The notes under the pieces were generated by a model. That model saw only the letters and a list, made by a program, of their open reading frames with translations, had not been told where the DNA came from and searched no databases. From Atherix ibis (taxonomy: Eukaryota > Arthropoda > Insecta > Diptera > Athericidae), in assembly GCA_958298945.1 (NCBI GenBank), contig CATQJD010000111.1, forward strand, positions 1,054,001 through 1,118,000: a stretch of DNA of 64,000 bases. Reading direction: 5' to 3'. The translations under genes and the position numbers were made by a program. Below, in pieces: positions 10,867-24,999 of this stretch (positions within the stretch are counted from its first letter, which is position 1; each line of letters begins with the position of its first letter).

Positions 10867-10884
10867 GAGTCAGGACAGCCGAGT
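10867..10884 (+). other. Gap before 3' LTR; no clear polypurine tract
   Basis: Only 18 bp separate the end of pol from the 3' LTR. A polypurine tract is expected directly before the LTR as plus-strand primer, but this stretch is broken by pyrimidines (GTCAGGACAGCCGAGT). Either the primer is atypical or it has decayed. Confidence 0.5.
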
Positions 10885-11166
10885 TGTGGGATCCAATAAC
10901 TATGTTGAGTTCATCAATTGGTGTATTGAGTTCCATTCTCACTCATAAAACTCTCTCTCTTCAAGCAACCGTCGAGGCAGTAAGTCATAAAGTCAATCAG
11001 TCAGTCATAAAGTCAATCAGTCAGTCATAAAGTCGATCAGTCATTGAAAGTTAAATATCAACAAAGATTAAATATTAGTCCGTAAAAATTAAATATTAGT
11101 CTGTAAAAATTAAATATCAATTAAAAATTAATAAATACAATAAAAGTTATTTTATTAAAACCCACA
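10885..11166 (+). repeat. 3' LTR of Ty3/Gypsy element
   Basis: A 282-bp copy of the 5' LTR, with the same TGTGGG...CCCACA ends, the three 20-bp repeats (10984-11043) and the AATAAA pair (11130-11144). It differs from the 5' LTR at three bases. Short open frames running into it from pol are chance. Confidence 0.96.
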
Positions 11167-11170
11167 GTAG
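11167..11170 (+). other. Target-site duplication (right), GTAG
   Basis: Direct repeat of 7260-7263 immediately after the 3' LTR. The satellite continues in register from here (GTAGTATGTTTAAG). Confidence 0.9.
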
Positions 11171-11280
11171 TATGTTTAAGAGGAATATGAAGTAGTATGT
11201 TGAAGAGGAATATGAAGAAGTATGTTTAAGAGGAACATGAAGTAGTATGTTTAAGAGGAATATGAAGTAGTATGTTTAAG

Positions 11281-11655
11281 AGGATAATGAAGTAGTATAT
11301 TTAAGAGGATTATGAAATAGTATATTTAAGAGGAATATGAAGTTGTATATATAAGAGGAATATGAAGTAGTATGTTTAAGAGGAATATGAAGTAGTATGT
11401 TTAAGAGGATAATGAAGTAGTATATTTAAGAGGATTATGAAATAGTATATTTAAGAGGAATATGAAGTTGTATATATAAGAGGAATATGAAGTAGTATGT
11501 TTAAGAGGAATATGAAGTAGTATGTTTAAGAGGAATATGAAGTAGTATGTTTAAGAGGAATATGAAATAGTATATTTAAGAGGAATATGAAGTTGTATAT
11601 ATAAGAGGAATATGAAGTAGTATGTTTAAGAGGAATATGAAGTAGTATGTTTAAG
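11281..11655. repeat. Three copies of a 125-bp (5-unit) higher-order repeat
   Basis: A five-unit series recurs with an exact 125-bp step; its AGTTGTATATATAAG marker falls at 11341, 11466 and 11591. The first two copies also share AGGATAATGAAG (11281 and 11406). It lies about 110 bp from the 3' LTR. Confidence 0.8.
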
Positions 11656-14600
11656 AGGAATATGAAGTAGTATGTTTAAGAGGAATATGAAGTAGTATGT
11701 TTAAGAGGAATATGAAGTAGTATGTTTAAGAGGAATATGAAGTAGTATGTTAAAGAGGAATATGAAGTAATATGTTTAAGAGGAATATGAAGTATTATGT
11801 TTAAGAGAAATATGAAGTAGTATGTTTAAGAGGAATATGAAGTAGTATGTTTAAGAGGAATATGAAGTAGTATGTTTAAGAGGAATATGAAGTAGTATAT
11901 TTAAGAGGAATATGAAGTAGTATATTTAAGAGGAATATGAAGTAGTATATTTAAGAGGAATATGAAGTAGTATGTTTAAGAGGAATATGAAGTAGTATGT
12001 TTAAGAGGAATATGAAGTAGTATGTTTAAGAGGAATATGAAGTAGTATGTTTAAGAGGAATATGAAGTAGCATGTTTAAGAGGAATATGAAGTAGAATGT
12101 TTAACAGGAATATGATGTAGTATGCTTAAGAGGAATATGAAGTAGTATGCTTAAGAGGAATATGAAGTAGTATATTTAAGAGGAATATGAAGTAGTATAT
12201 TTAAGAGGAATATGAAGTAGTATGTTTAAGAGGAATATGAAGTAGTATGTTTAAGAGGAATATGAAGTAGTATGTTTAACATGAAAATGAAGTAGTATAT
12301 TAAAGAGGACTATGAAGTAGTATGTTTAAGAGGAATATGAAGTAGTGTATTTAAGATGAATATAAAGTAGTATATTTAAGAGGAATATGAAGTAGTATAT
12401 TTAAGAGTAATATGAATAGTATGTTTAAGAGGAATATGAAGTATTATGTTTAAGAGGAATATGAAGTTGTATATTTAAGAGGAATATGAAGTAGTTTATT
12501 TAAGAGGAATATGAAGTAGTATGTTTAAGAGGAATATGAAGCTGTATGTTTAAGAGGAATGTGAAGTAGTATGTTTAAGAAGAATATGAAGTAGTATGTT
12601 TAAGAGGAATATGAAGAAGAATGTTTAAGAGGAATATGAAGTAGTATGTTTAGGAGGAATATGAAGTAGCATGTTTAAGAGGAATATGAAGTAGTATTTG
12701 TAAGAGTAATATGAAGTAGTATGTTTAAGAGGAATTTGAAGTAGTATGTTTAAGAGGAATATGAAGTAATATGGTTAAGAGGAATATGAAGTAGTATGTT
12801 TAAGAGGAATATGAAGTAGTATATTTAAGAGGCATATGATGTAGTATATTTAAGAGGAATATGAAGTAGTATGTTATGGACGAATATGAAGTAGTATGTT
12901 TAAGAGGAATATGAAGTAGTATGCTTAAGAGGAATATGAAGTAGTATGTTTAAGAGGAATATGAAATAGTATGTTTAAGAGAAATATGAAGTAATATGCT
13001 TAAGAGGAATTTGAAGTAGTATATTAAAGAGGAATATAAAGTAGTATATTTAAGAGGAATATGAAGTAGTATGTATAAGAGGAATACGAAGTAGTATATT
13101 TTAGAGGAATATGAAGTAGTATATTTAAGAGGAATATGAAGTAGTATGTTTAAGAGGAATATGAAGTAGTATGTTAAAGAGGAATATGAAGTAGTATGTT
13201 TAAGAGGAATATGAAGTATTATGTTTAAGAGTAATATGAAGTAGTATGATTAAGAGGAATATGAAGTAGTAAGTTTAAGAGGAATGTGAAGTAGTATATT
13301 TAAGAGGAATATGAAGTAGTATATTCAAGAGGAATATGAAGTAGTATGTTTAAGAGGAATATGAAGTAGTATGTTTAAGAGGAATATGAAGTCGTATGTT
13401 TAAGAGGAATATGAAGTAGTATGTTTAAGAGGAATATGAAGTAGTATTTTTAAGAGGAATATGAAGTAGTATATTTAAGAGGAATATGAAGTAGTATGTT
13501 TAAGAGGAATATGAAGTAGTATGTTTAAGAGGAATATGATGTAGTATGCTTAAGCGGAATATGAAGAAGTATGCTTCAGAGGAATATGAAGTAGTATATT
13601 TAAGAGAAATATGAAGTAGTATATTTAAGAGGAATATGAAGTAGTATGTTTAAGAGGAATATGAAGTAGTATGTTTAAGAGGAATATGAAGTTGTATGTT
13701 TAAGATGAAAATGAAGTAGTATATTTAAGAGAATTATGAAGTAGTATGTTTAAGAGGAATATGAAGTGGTATATTTAAGAGGAATATGGAGTTGTATATT
13801 AAATAGGAATATGAAGTAGTATATTTAAGAGGAATATGAAGTAGTATGTTTAAGAGGAATATGAAGTAGTATGTTTAAGAGGAATATAAAGTAGTATATT
13901 TAAGAGGAATATGAAGTAGTATGTCTAAGAGGAATATGAAGAAGTATGTTTAAGAGGAATATGAAGTAGTATGTTTAAGAGGAATATGAAGTAGTATGTT
14001 TAAGAGTAATATGAAGTAGTATGTTTAAGAGGAATATGAAGTAGTATGTTTAAGAGGAATATGAAGTAGTATGTTTAAGAGGAATATGAAGTAGTATGTT
14101 TAAGAGGAATATGAAGTAGTATATTTAAGAGGAATATGAAGTAGTATGTTTAAGAGGAATATGAAGTAGTATGTTTAAGAGAAATATGAAGTATTATATT
14201 TAAGAGGAATATGAAGTAGTATATTTAAGAGGAATATGAGGTAGTATATTTAAGAGGAATATGAAGTAGTTTGTTTAAGAGGAATATGAAGTAGTATGTT
14301 TAAGAAGAATATGATGTAGTATGCTTAAGAAGAATATGAAGTAGTATGTTTAAGAGGAATATGAAGTAGTATGTTTAAGAGGAATATGAAGAAGTATGTT
14401 TAAGAGGAAGATGAAGTGGTATGTTTAAGAGGAATATGAAGTAGTATGTTTAAGAGGAATATGAAGTAGTATGTTTAAGAGGAATATGAAGTAGTATGTT
14501 TAAGAGGAATATGAAGTAGTATGTTTAAGAGGAATATGAAGTAGTATGTTTAAGAGGAATATGAAGTAGTATGTTTAAGAGGAATATGAAGTAGTATGTT

Positions 14601-17600
14601 TAAGAGGAATATGAAGTAGTATGTTTAAGATGAATATGAAGTAGTATTTTAAAGAGGAATATGAAGTAATATGTTTAAGAGGAATATGAAGTAGTATGTT
14701 TAAGAGAAATATGAAGTAGTATGTTTAAGAGGAATATGAAGTAGTAAGTTTAAGAGGAATGTGAAGTAGTATATTTAAGAGGAATATGAAGTAGTATATT
14801 CAAGAGGAATATGAAGTAGTATGTTTAAGAGGAATATGAAGTAGTATGTTTAAGAGGAATATGAAGTAGTATGTTTAAGAGGTATATGAAGTAGTATGTT
14901 TAAGATGAATATGAAGTAGTATTTTAAAGAGGAATATGAAGTAATATGTATAAGAGGAATATGAAGTAGTATGTTTAAGAGAAATATGAAGTAGTATGTT
15001 TAAGAGGAATATGAAGTAGTAAGTTTAAGAGGAATGTGAAGTAGTATATTTAAGAGGAATATGAAGTAGTATATTCAAGAGGAATATGAAGTAGTATGTT
15101 TAAGAGGAATATGAAGTAGTATGTTTAAGAGGAATATGAAGTAGTATGTTTAAGAGGAATATGAGGTTGTATGTTTAAGATGAAACTGAAGTAGTATATT
15201 TAAGAGGATTATGAAGTAGTATGTTTAAGAGGAATATGAAGTAGTATATTTAAGAGGAATATGAAGTTGTATGTTTAAGAGGAATATGAAGTAGTATGTT
15301 TAGGAGGAATATGAAGTAGTATGTTTAAGAGGAATATGAAGTAGTATGTTTAAGAGGAATATGAAATAGTATATTTAAGAGTAATATGAAGTAGTATATT
15401 TAAGAGGAATATGAAATAGTATATTTAAGAGGAATATGAAGTAGTATATTTAAGAGGAATATGAAGTAGTATGTTTAAGAGGAATATGAAGTAGTATGTT
15501 TAAGAGGAATATGAAGTAGTATGTTTAAGAGGAATATGAAGTAGTATGTTTAACAGGAATATGAAGTAATATATTCAAGAGGAATATGAAGTAGTATGTT
15601 TAAGAGGAATATGAAGTAGTATGTTTAAGAGGAATATGAAGTAGTATGTTTAAGAGGAATATGAAGTAGTATATTTAAGAGGAATATGAAGTAGAATATT
15701 TAAGAGGAATATGAAGTAGTATGTTTAAGAGAAATATGAAGTAGTATGTTTAAGAGGATAATGAAGTAATATGTTTAAGAGGAATGTGAAGTAGTATATT
15801 TAAGAGGAATATGAAGTAGTATATTCAAGAGGAATATGAAGTAGTATGTTTAAGAGGAATATGAAGTAGTATGTTTAAGAGGAATATGAAGTAGTATGTT
15901 TAAGAGGAATATGAAGTTGTATGTTTAAGATGAAAATGAAGAAGTATATTTAAGAGGATTATGAAGTAGTATGTTTAAGAAGAATATGAAGTGGTCTATT
16001 TAAGAGGAATATGAAGTTGTATGTTTAAGAGGAATATGAAGTAGTATGTTTAGGAGGAATATGAAGTAGTATGTTTAAGAGGTATATGAAGTAGTATATT
16101 TAAGAGGAATATGAAATAGTATGTTTAAGAGTAATATGAAGTAGTATATTTAAGAGGAATATGAAATAGTATATTTAAGAGGAATATGAAGTAGTATATT
16201 TAAGAGGAATATGAAGTAGTATGTTTAAGAGGAATATTAAGTAGTATATTTAAGAGGAATATGAAGTAGTATGTTTAAGAGGAATATGAAGTAGTATGTT
16301 TAAGAGGAATATGAAGTAGTATGTTTAAGAGGAATATGAAGTTGTATGTTTAAGATGAAAATGAAGTAGTATATTTAAGAGGATTATGAAGTAGTATGTT
16401 TAAGAGGAATATGAAGTGGTCTATTTAAGAGGAATATGAAGTTGTATGTTTAAGAGGAATATGAAGTAGTATGTTTAGGAGGAATATGAAGTAGTATGTT
16501 TAAGAGGTATATGAAGTAGTATATTTAAGAGGAATATGAAATAGTATGTTTAAGAGTAATATGAAGTAGTATATTTAAGAGGAATATGAAATAGTATATT
16601 TAAGAGGAATATGAAGTAGTATATTTAAGAGGAATATGAAGTAGTATGTTTAAGAGGAATATTAAGTAGTATATTTAAGAGGAATATGAAGTAGTATATT
16701 TAAGAGGAATATGAAGTAGTATGTTTAAGAGGAATATGAAGTTGTATGTTTAAGATGAAAATGAAGTAGTATATTTAAGAGGATTATGAAGTAGTATGTT
16801 TAAGAGGAATATGAAGTGGTATACTTAAGAGGAATATGAAGTTGTATATTTAAGAGGAATATGAAGTAGTATATTTAAGAGGAATATGAAGTAGTATGTT
16901 TAAGAGGAATATGAAGTAGTATGTTTAAGAGGAATATGAAGTAGTATGTTCAAGAGGAATATGAAGTAGTATGTTTAAGAGGAATATGAAGTAGTATGTT
17001 TAGGAGGAATATGAAGTAGTATATTTAAGAGGAATATGAAGTAGTATATTTAAGAGGAATATGAAGTAGTATGTTTAAGAGGAATATTAAGTAGTATATT
17101 TAAGAGTAATATAAAGTAGTATGTTTAAGAGGAATATGAAGTAGTATGTTTAAGAGGAATATGAAGTAGTATGTTTAAGGGGAATATGAAGTAGTATGTT
17201 TCAGAGGAATATGAAGTAGTATGTTTAAGAGGAATATGAAGTAGTATGTTTAAGAAGAATATGAAGTAGTATGTAGAAAAAGAATATGAAGTGCTATGTT
17301 TAAGAGAAATATGAAGTAGTATGCTTAAGAGGAATATGAAGTAGTATATTTAAGAGGAATATGAAGTAGTATATGTAAGAGGAATATGAAGTAGCATGTT
17401 TAAGAGGAATATGAAGTAGTATGTTTAAGAGGAATATGAAGAAGTATGTTTAAGAGGAATATGAAGTAGTATATTTAACAGGAATATGAAGTAGTATATT
17501 TAAGAGGAATATGAAATAGTATGTTTAAGAGAAATATGAAGTAGTATGTTTAAGAGGAATATGAAGTAGTATGTTTAAGAGGAATATGAAGTAGTATGTT

Positions 17601-17639
17601 TAAGAGGAATATGAAGTCGTATGTTTAAGAGCAATATGA

Positions 17640-18235
17640 AGTAGTATGTTTAAGAGGAATATGAAGTAGTATTTTTAAGAGGAATATAAGGTAGTATATT
17701 TAAGAGGAATATGAAGTAGTATGTTTAAGAGGAATATGAAGTAGTATGTTTAAGAGGAATATGATGTAGTATGCTTAAGCGGAATATGAAGAAGTATGCT
17801 TCAGAGGAATATGAAGTAGTATATTTAAGAGAAATATGAAGTAGTATATTTAAGAGGAATATGAAGTAGTATGTTTAAGAGGAATATGAAGTAGTATGTT
17901 TAAGAGGAATATGAAGTCGTATGTTTAAGAGGAATATGAAGTAGTATGTTTAAGAGGAATATGAAGTAGTATTTTTAAGAGGAATATGAAGTAGTATATT
18001 TAAGAGGAATATGAAGTAGTATGTTTAAGAGGAATATGAAGTAGTATGTTTAAGAGGAATATGATGTAGTATGCTTAAGCGGAATATGAAGAAGTATGCT
18101 TCAGAGGAATATGAAGTAGTATATTTAAGAGAAATATGAAGTAGTATATTTAAGAGGAATATGAAGTAGTATGTTTAAGAGGAATATGAAGTAGTATGTT
18201 TAAGACGAATATGAAGTTGTATGTTTAAGATGAAA
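17640..18235. repeat. Satellite block in tandem, 300-bp (12-unit) step
   Basis: A series including GATGTAGTATGCTTAAGCGG followed by GAAGAAGTATGCTTCAGAGG occurs near 17761 and again near 18061. The same pair occurs once near 13537, so the block was also copied over about 4 kb. Confidence 0.72.
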
Positions 18236-21200
18236 ATGAAGTAGTATATTTAAGAGGATTATGAAGTAGTATGTTTAAGAGGAATATGAAGTGGTATATT
18301 TAAGAGGAATATGGAGTTGTATATTTAAGAGGAATATGAAGTAGTATATTTAAGAGGAATATGAAGTAGTATGTTTAAGAGGAATTTGAAGTAGTATGTT
18401 TAAGAGGAATATGAAGTAGTATATTTAAGAGGAATATGAAGTAGTATGTCTAAGAGGAATATGAAGAAGTATGTTTAAGAGGAATATGAAGTAGTATGTT
18501 TAAGAGGAATATGAAGTAGTATGTTTAAGAGTAATATGAAGTAGTATGTTTAAGAGGAATATGAAGTAGTATGTTTAAGAAGTAGTATATTTAAGATTTA
18601 TAGGAAATAGTATGTTTAAGAGGAATATGAAGTAGTATGTTTAAGAGGAATATGAAGTAGTATATTTAAGAGGAATATGAAGTAGTATGTCTAAGAGGAA
18701 TATGAAGTAGGATGTTTAAGAGGAATATGAAGTAGTATGTTTAAGAGGAATATGAAGTAGTATGTTTAAGAGTAATATGAAGTAGTATGTTTAAGAGGAA
18801 TATGAAGTAGTATGTTTAAGAGGAATATGAAGTAGTATGTTGAAGAGGAATATGAAGTAGTATGTTTAAGAGGAATATGAAGTAGTATATTTAAGAGGAA
18901 TATGAAGTAGTATGTTTAAGAGAAATATGAAGTAGTATGTTTAAGAGAAATATGAAGTATTTTATTTAAGAGGAATATGAAGTAGTATATTTAAGAGGAA
19001 TATAAGGTAGTATATTTAAGAGGAATATGAAGTAGTATGTTTCAGAGGAATATGAAGTAGTATGTTTAAGAGGAATATGAAGTAGTATGTTTAAGAGGAA
19101 TATGAAGTAGTATGTTTAAGAGGAATATGAAGTGGTATGTTTAAGACGAATATGAAGTAGTAGGTTTAAGAGGAATATGAAGTAGTACGTTTAAGAGGAA
19201 TATGGAGTAGTATGTTTAAGAGGAATATGAAGTAGTATGTTTAAGAGGAATATGAAGTAGTATTTTAAAGAGGAATATGAAGTAATATATTTAAGAGGAA
19301 TATGAAGTAGTATGTTTAAGAGAAATATGAAGTAGTATGTTTAAGAGGAATATGAAGTAGTAAGTTTAAGAGGAATGTGAAGTAGTATAGTTAAGAGGAA
19401 TATGAAGTAGTATGTTTAAGAGGAATATGAAGTAGTATGTTTAAGAGGAATATGAAGTAGTATGTTTAAGAGGAATATGAAGTAGTATGTTTAAGAGGAA
19501 TATGAAGTAGTATATTTAAGATGAAAATGAAGTAGTATATTTAAGAGGATTATGAAGTAGTATGTTTAAGAGGAATATGAAGTGGTATGTTTAAGAGGAA
19601 TATGAAGTTGTATGTTTAAGAGGAATATGAAGTAGTATGTTTAGGAGGAATATGAAGTAGTATGTTTAAGAGGAATATGAAGTAGTATGTTTAAGAGGAA
19701 TATGAAATAGTATGTTTAAGAGAAATATGAAGTAGTATGTTTAAGAGGAATATGAAGTAGTAAGTTTAAGAGGAATATGAAGTAGTATGTTTAAGAGGAA
19801 TATGAAGTAGTATGTTTAAGAGGAATATGAAGTAGTATATTTAAGATGAAAATGAAGTAGTATAGTTAAGAGGAATATGAAGTAGTATATTCAAGACGAA
19901 TATGAAGTAGTATGTTTAAGAGGAATATGAAGTAGTATGTTTAAGAGGAATATGAAGTAGTATGTTTCAGAGGAATATGAAGTAGTATGTTTAAGAGGAA
20001 TATGAAGTAGTATGTTTAAGAGGAATATGAAGTAGTATGTTTAAGAGGAATATGAAGTAGTATATTTGAGATGAAAATGAAGTAGAATATTTAAGAGGAT
20101 TATGAAGTAGTATGTTTAAGAGGATTATGAAGTAGTATGTTTAAGAGGAATATGAAGTGGTATATTTAAGAGGAATATGAAGTTGTATGTTTAAGAGGAA
20201 TATGAAGTAGTATGTTTAGGAGGAATATGAAGTAGTATGTTTAAGAGGAATATGAAGTAGTATGTTTAAGAGGAATATGAAATAGTATGTTTAAGAGAAA
20301 TATGAAGTAGTATGTTTAAGAGGAATATGAAGTAGTAAGTTTAAGAGGAATATGAAGTAGTATGTTTAAGAGGAATATGAAGTAGTATGTTTCAGAGGAA
20401 TATGAAGTAGTATGTTTAAGAGGAATATGAAGTAGTATGTTTAAGAGGAATATGAAGTAGTATGTTTAAGAGGAATATGAAGTAGTATGTTTAAGAGGAA
20501 TATGAAGTAGTATGTTTAAGAGGAATATGAAGTAGTATATTTAAGATGAAAATGAAGTAGTATAGTTTAGAGGAATATGAAGTAGTATATTCAAGACGAA
20601 TATAAAGTAGTATGTTTAAGAGGAATATGAAGTAGTATGTTTAAGAGGAATATGAAGTAGTATGTTTCAGAGGAATATGAAGTAGTATGTTTAAGAGGAA
20701 TATGAAGTAGTATGTTTAAGAGGAATATGAAGTAGTATGTTTAAGAGGAATATGAAGTAGTATATTTGAGATGAAAATGAAGTAGAATATTTAAGAGGAT
20801 TATGAAGTAGTATGTTTAAGAGGAATATGAAGTAGTATGTTTAAGAGGAATATGAAGTAGTATGTTTAAGAGGAATATGAAGTAGTATGTTTAAGAGGAA
20901 TATGAAGTAGTATGTTTAAGAGGAATATGAAGTAGTATGTTTAAGAGGAATATGAAGTAGTATGTTTAAGAGGAATATGAAGTAGTATGTTTAAGAGGAA
21001 TATGAAGTTGTATGTTTAAGAGGAATATGAAGTAGTATATTTAAGATGAAAATGAAGTAGTATAGTTAAGAGGAATATGAAGTAGTATATTCAAGACGAA
21101 TATGAAGTAGTATGTTTAAGAGGAATATGAAGTAGTATGTTTCAGAGGAATAAAAACTAGTATGTTTAAGAGGAATATGAAGTAGTATGTTTAAGAGGAA

Positions 21201-24200
21201 TATGAAGTAGTATGTTTAAGAGGAATATGAAGTAGTATGTTTAAGAGGAATATGAAGTAGTATGTTTAAGAGGAATATGAAGTAGTATATTTAAGATGAA
21301 AATGAAGTAGAATATTTAAGAGGATTATGAAGTAGTATGTTTAAGAGGAATATGAAGTAGTATTTTAAAGAGGAATATGAAGTTATATGTTTAAGAGGAA
21401 TATGAAGTAGTGTGTTTAAGAGAAATATGAAGTAGTATGTTTAAGAGGAATATGAAGTAGTAAGTTTAAGAGGAATGTGAAGTGGTATATTTAAGAGGAA
21501 TATGAAGTAGTATATTCAAGAGGAATATGAAGTAGTATGTTTAAGAGGAATATGAAGTAGTATGTTTAAGAGGAATATGAATTAGTATGTTTAAGAGGAA
21601 TATGAAGTTGTATGTTTAAGATGAAAATGAAGTAGTATATTTAAGAGGATTATGAAGTAGTATGTTTAAGAGGAATATGAAGTGGTATATTTAAGAGGAA
21701 TATGAAGTTGTATGTTTAAGAGGAATATGAAGTAGTATTTTAGGAGGAATATGAAATAGTATGTTTAAGAGGAATATGAAGTAGTATGTTTAAGAGGAAT
21801 ATGAAATAGTATGTTTAAGAGTAATATGAAGTAGTATATTTAAGAGGAATATGAAATAGTATATTTAAGAGGAATATGAAGTAGTATATTTAAGGGGAAT
21901 ATGAAGTAGTATGTTTAAGAGGAATATGAAGTAGTATGTTTAAGAGGAATATGTAGTAGTATGTTTAAGAGGAATATGAAGTAGTATGTTCAAGAGGAAT
22001 ATGAAGTAGTATGTTTAAGAGGAATATGAAGTAGTATGTTTAACAGGAATATGAAGTAGTATATTTAAGAGTAATATGAACTAGTATATTTAAGAGGAAT
22101 ATGAAGTAGTATGTTTCAGTAAAATATGAAGTAGTATGTTTAAGAGGAATATGAAGTAGTATGTTTAAGAAGAATATGAAGTAGTATGTTTAAAAGGAAT
22201 ATGAAGTGCTATGTTTAAGAGAAATATGAAGTAGTATGCTTAAGAGGAATATGAAGTAGTATATTTATGAGGAATATGAAGTAGTATATTTAAGAGGAAT
22301 ATGAAGTAGCATGTTTAAGAGGAATATGAAGTAGTATGTTTAGGAGGAATATGCAGCAGTATATTTAAGAGGAATATGAAGTAGTATATTTAAGAGGAAT
22401 ATGAAGTAGTACGTTTAAGAGGAATATGAAGTAGTATATTTAACAGGAATATGAAGTAGTATATTTAAGAGGAATATGAAATAGTATGTTTAAGAGAAAT
22501 ATGAAGTAGTATGTTTAAGAGGAATATGAAGTAGTATGTTTAAGAGGAATATGAAGGAGTATGTTTAAGAGGAATATGAAGTCGTATGTTTAAGAGGAAT
22601 ATGAAATAGTATATTTAAGAGGAATATGAAGTAGTATGTTTAAGAGGAATATGAAGTAGTATGTTTAAGAGGAATATGAAGTTGTATATTTAAGAGCAAT
22701 ATGAAGAAGTATATTTAAGATTTATAGGAAATAGTATGTTTAAGAGGAATATGAAGTAGTATGTTTAAGAGGAATATGAAGTAGTATATTTAAGAGGAAT
22801 ATGAAGTAGTATGTCTAAGAGGAATATGAAGTAGTATGTTTAAGAGGAATATGAAGTATTATGTTTAAGAGGAATATGAAGTAGTATGTTTAAGAGTAAT
22901 ATGAAGTAGAATGTTTAAGAGGAATATGAAGTAGTATGTTTAAGAGGAATATGAAGTAGTATGTTTAAGAGGAATATGAAGTAGTATGTTTAAGAGGAAT
23001 ATGAAGTAGTATGTTTAAGAGGAATATGAAGTAGCATGTTTAAGAGGAATATGAAGTAGTATGTTTAAGAGGAATATGATGTAGTATGCTTAAGCGGAAT
23101 ATGAAGAAGTATGCCTAAGAGGAATATGAAGTTGTATGTTTAAGATGAAAATGAAGTAGTATATTTAAGAGGATAATGAAGTAGTATGGTTAAGTGGAAT
23201 ATGAAGTGGTATATTTAAGAGGAATATGAAGTTGTATATTTAAGAGGAATATGAAGTAGTATATTTAAGAGGAATATGAAGTAGTATGTTTAAGAGGAAT
23301 ATGAAGTAGTATGTTTAAGAGGAATATGAAGTTGTATATTTAAAAGGAATATGAGGTAGTATATTTAAGATTTATAGGAAATAGTATGTTTAAGAGGAAT
23401 ATGAAGTAGTATGTTTAAGAGGAATATGAAGTAGTATATTTAAGAGGAATATGAAGTAGTATGTCTAAGAGGAATATGAAGTAGTATGTTTAAGAGGAAT
23501 ATGAAGTAGTATGTTTAAGAGGAATATGAAGTAGTATGTTTAAGAGTAACATGAAGTAGTATGTTTAAGAGGAATATGAAGTAGTATGTTTAAGAGGAAT
23601 ATGAAGTAGTATGTTTAAGAGGAATATGAAGTAGTATGTTTAAGAGGAATATGAAGTAGTATATTTAAGAGGAATATGAAGTAGTATGTTTAAGAGGAAT
23701 ATGAAGTAGTATGCTTAAGAGAAATATGAAGTATTATATTTAAGAGGAATATGAAGTAGTATATTTAAGAGGAATATGAGGTAGTATATTTAAGAGGAAT
23801 ATGAAGTAGTATGTTTAAGAGGAATATGAAGTAGTATGTTTAAGAGGAATATGAAGTAGTATGTTTAAGAGGAATATGAAGTAGTATGTTTAAGAGGAAT
23901 ATGAAGTAGTATGTTTAAGAGGAATATGAAGTAGTATGTTTAAGAGGAATATGAAGTAGTATGTTTAAGAGGAATATGAAGTAGTATGTTTAAGAGGATT
24001 ATGAAGTAGTATGTTTAAGAGGAATATGAAGTAGTATTTTAAAGAGGAATATGAAGTAATATGTTTAAGAGGAATATGAAGTAGTATGTTTAAGAGAAAT
24101 ATGAAGTAGTATGTTTAAGAGAAATATGAAGTAGTAAGTTTAAGAGGAATGTGAAGTAGTATAGTTAAGTTCAATATGAAGTAGTATTTTAAAGAGGAAT

Positions 24201-24999
24201 ATGAAGTAGTATGTTTAAGAGGAATATGAAGTAGTATGTTTAAGAAAAATATGAAGTAGCATGTTTCAGAGGAATATGAAGTAGTATGTTTAAGAGGAAT
24301 ATGAAGTAGTATGTTTAAGAGGAATATGAAATAGTATGTTTAAGAGGAATATGAAGTAGTATGTTTAAGAGGAATATGAAGTAGTATGTTTAAGAGGAAT
24401 ATGAAGTAGTATATTTAAGAGGAATATGAAATAGTATATTTAAGAGGAATATGAAGTAGTATGTTTAAGAGGAATATGAAGTAGTATGTTTAAGAGGAAT
24501 ATGAAGTAGTATGTTTAAGAGGAATATGAAGTAGTATGTTTAAGAGGAATATGAAGTAGTATGTTTGAGAGGAATATGAAGTAGTATGTTTAAGAGGAAT
24601 ATGAAGTAGTATGTTTAAGAGGAATATGAAGTAGTATGTTTAAGAGGAATATGAAGTAGTATGTTTAAGAGGAATATGAAGTAGTATTTTAAAGAGGAAT
24701 ATGAAGTAATATGTTTAAGAGGAATATAAAGTAGTATGTTTAAGAGAAATATGATGTAGTATGTTTAAGAGTAATATGAAGTAGTATGTTTAAGAGGAAT
24801 ATGAAGTAGTATGTTTAAGAGGAATATGAAGTAGTATGTTTAAGAGGAATATGAAGTAGTATATTTAAGAGGAATATGAAGTAGTATGTCTAAGAGGAAT
24901 GAATATGAAGTAGTATGTTTAAGAGGAATATGAAGTAGTATGTTTAAGAGGAATATGAAGTAGTATGTGTAAGAATAATATGAAGTAGTATGTTTAAGA

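Larger units (their letters stand above)
7264..11166 (+). mobile_element. Ty3/Gypsy LTR retrotransposon, gag/protease-deleted
   Basis: A 3,903-bp insertion in the satellite with 282-bp LTRs (7264-7545 and 10885-11166) that start TGTGGG and end CCCACA. It has a GTAG duplication, a tRNA-Pro-type primer site at 7548 and a pol with RT, RNase H and integrase in Ty3/Gypsy order. The integrase motif HVDHLG and the GPY C-terminus resemble insect mdg3/micropia-like elements; this clade call is from memory of family motifs. There is no capsid, zinc knuckle, protease or envelope. Three differences between the LTRs (about 1%) indicate a young insertion. It should need gag and protease in trans to move. 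Confidence 0.95.

Noticed and set aside
10866..10885. Envelope gene after pol
   Set aside because: Only 18 bp lie between pol and the 3' LTR.
10836..11030. 64-aa plus-strand frame running into the 3' LTR
   Set aside because: It overlaps the end of pol in another frame and consists of LTR sequence; chance.
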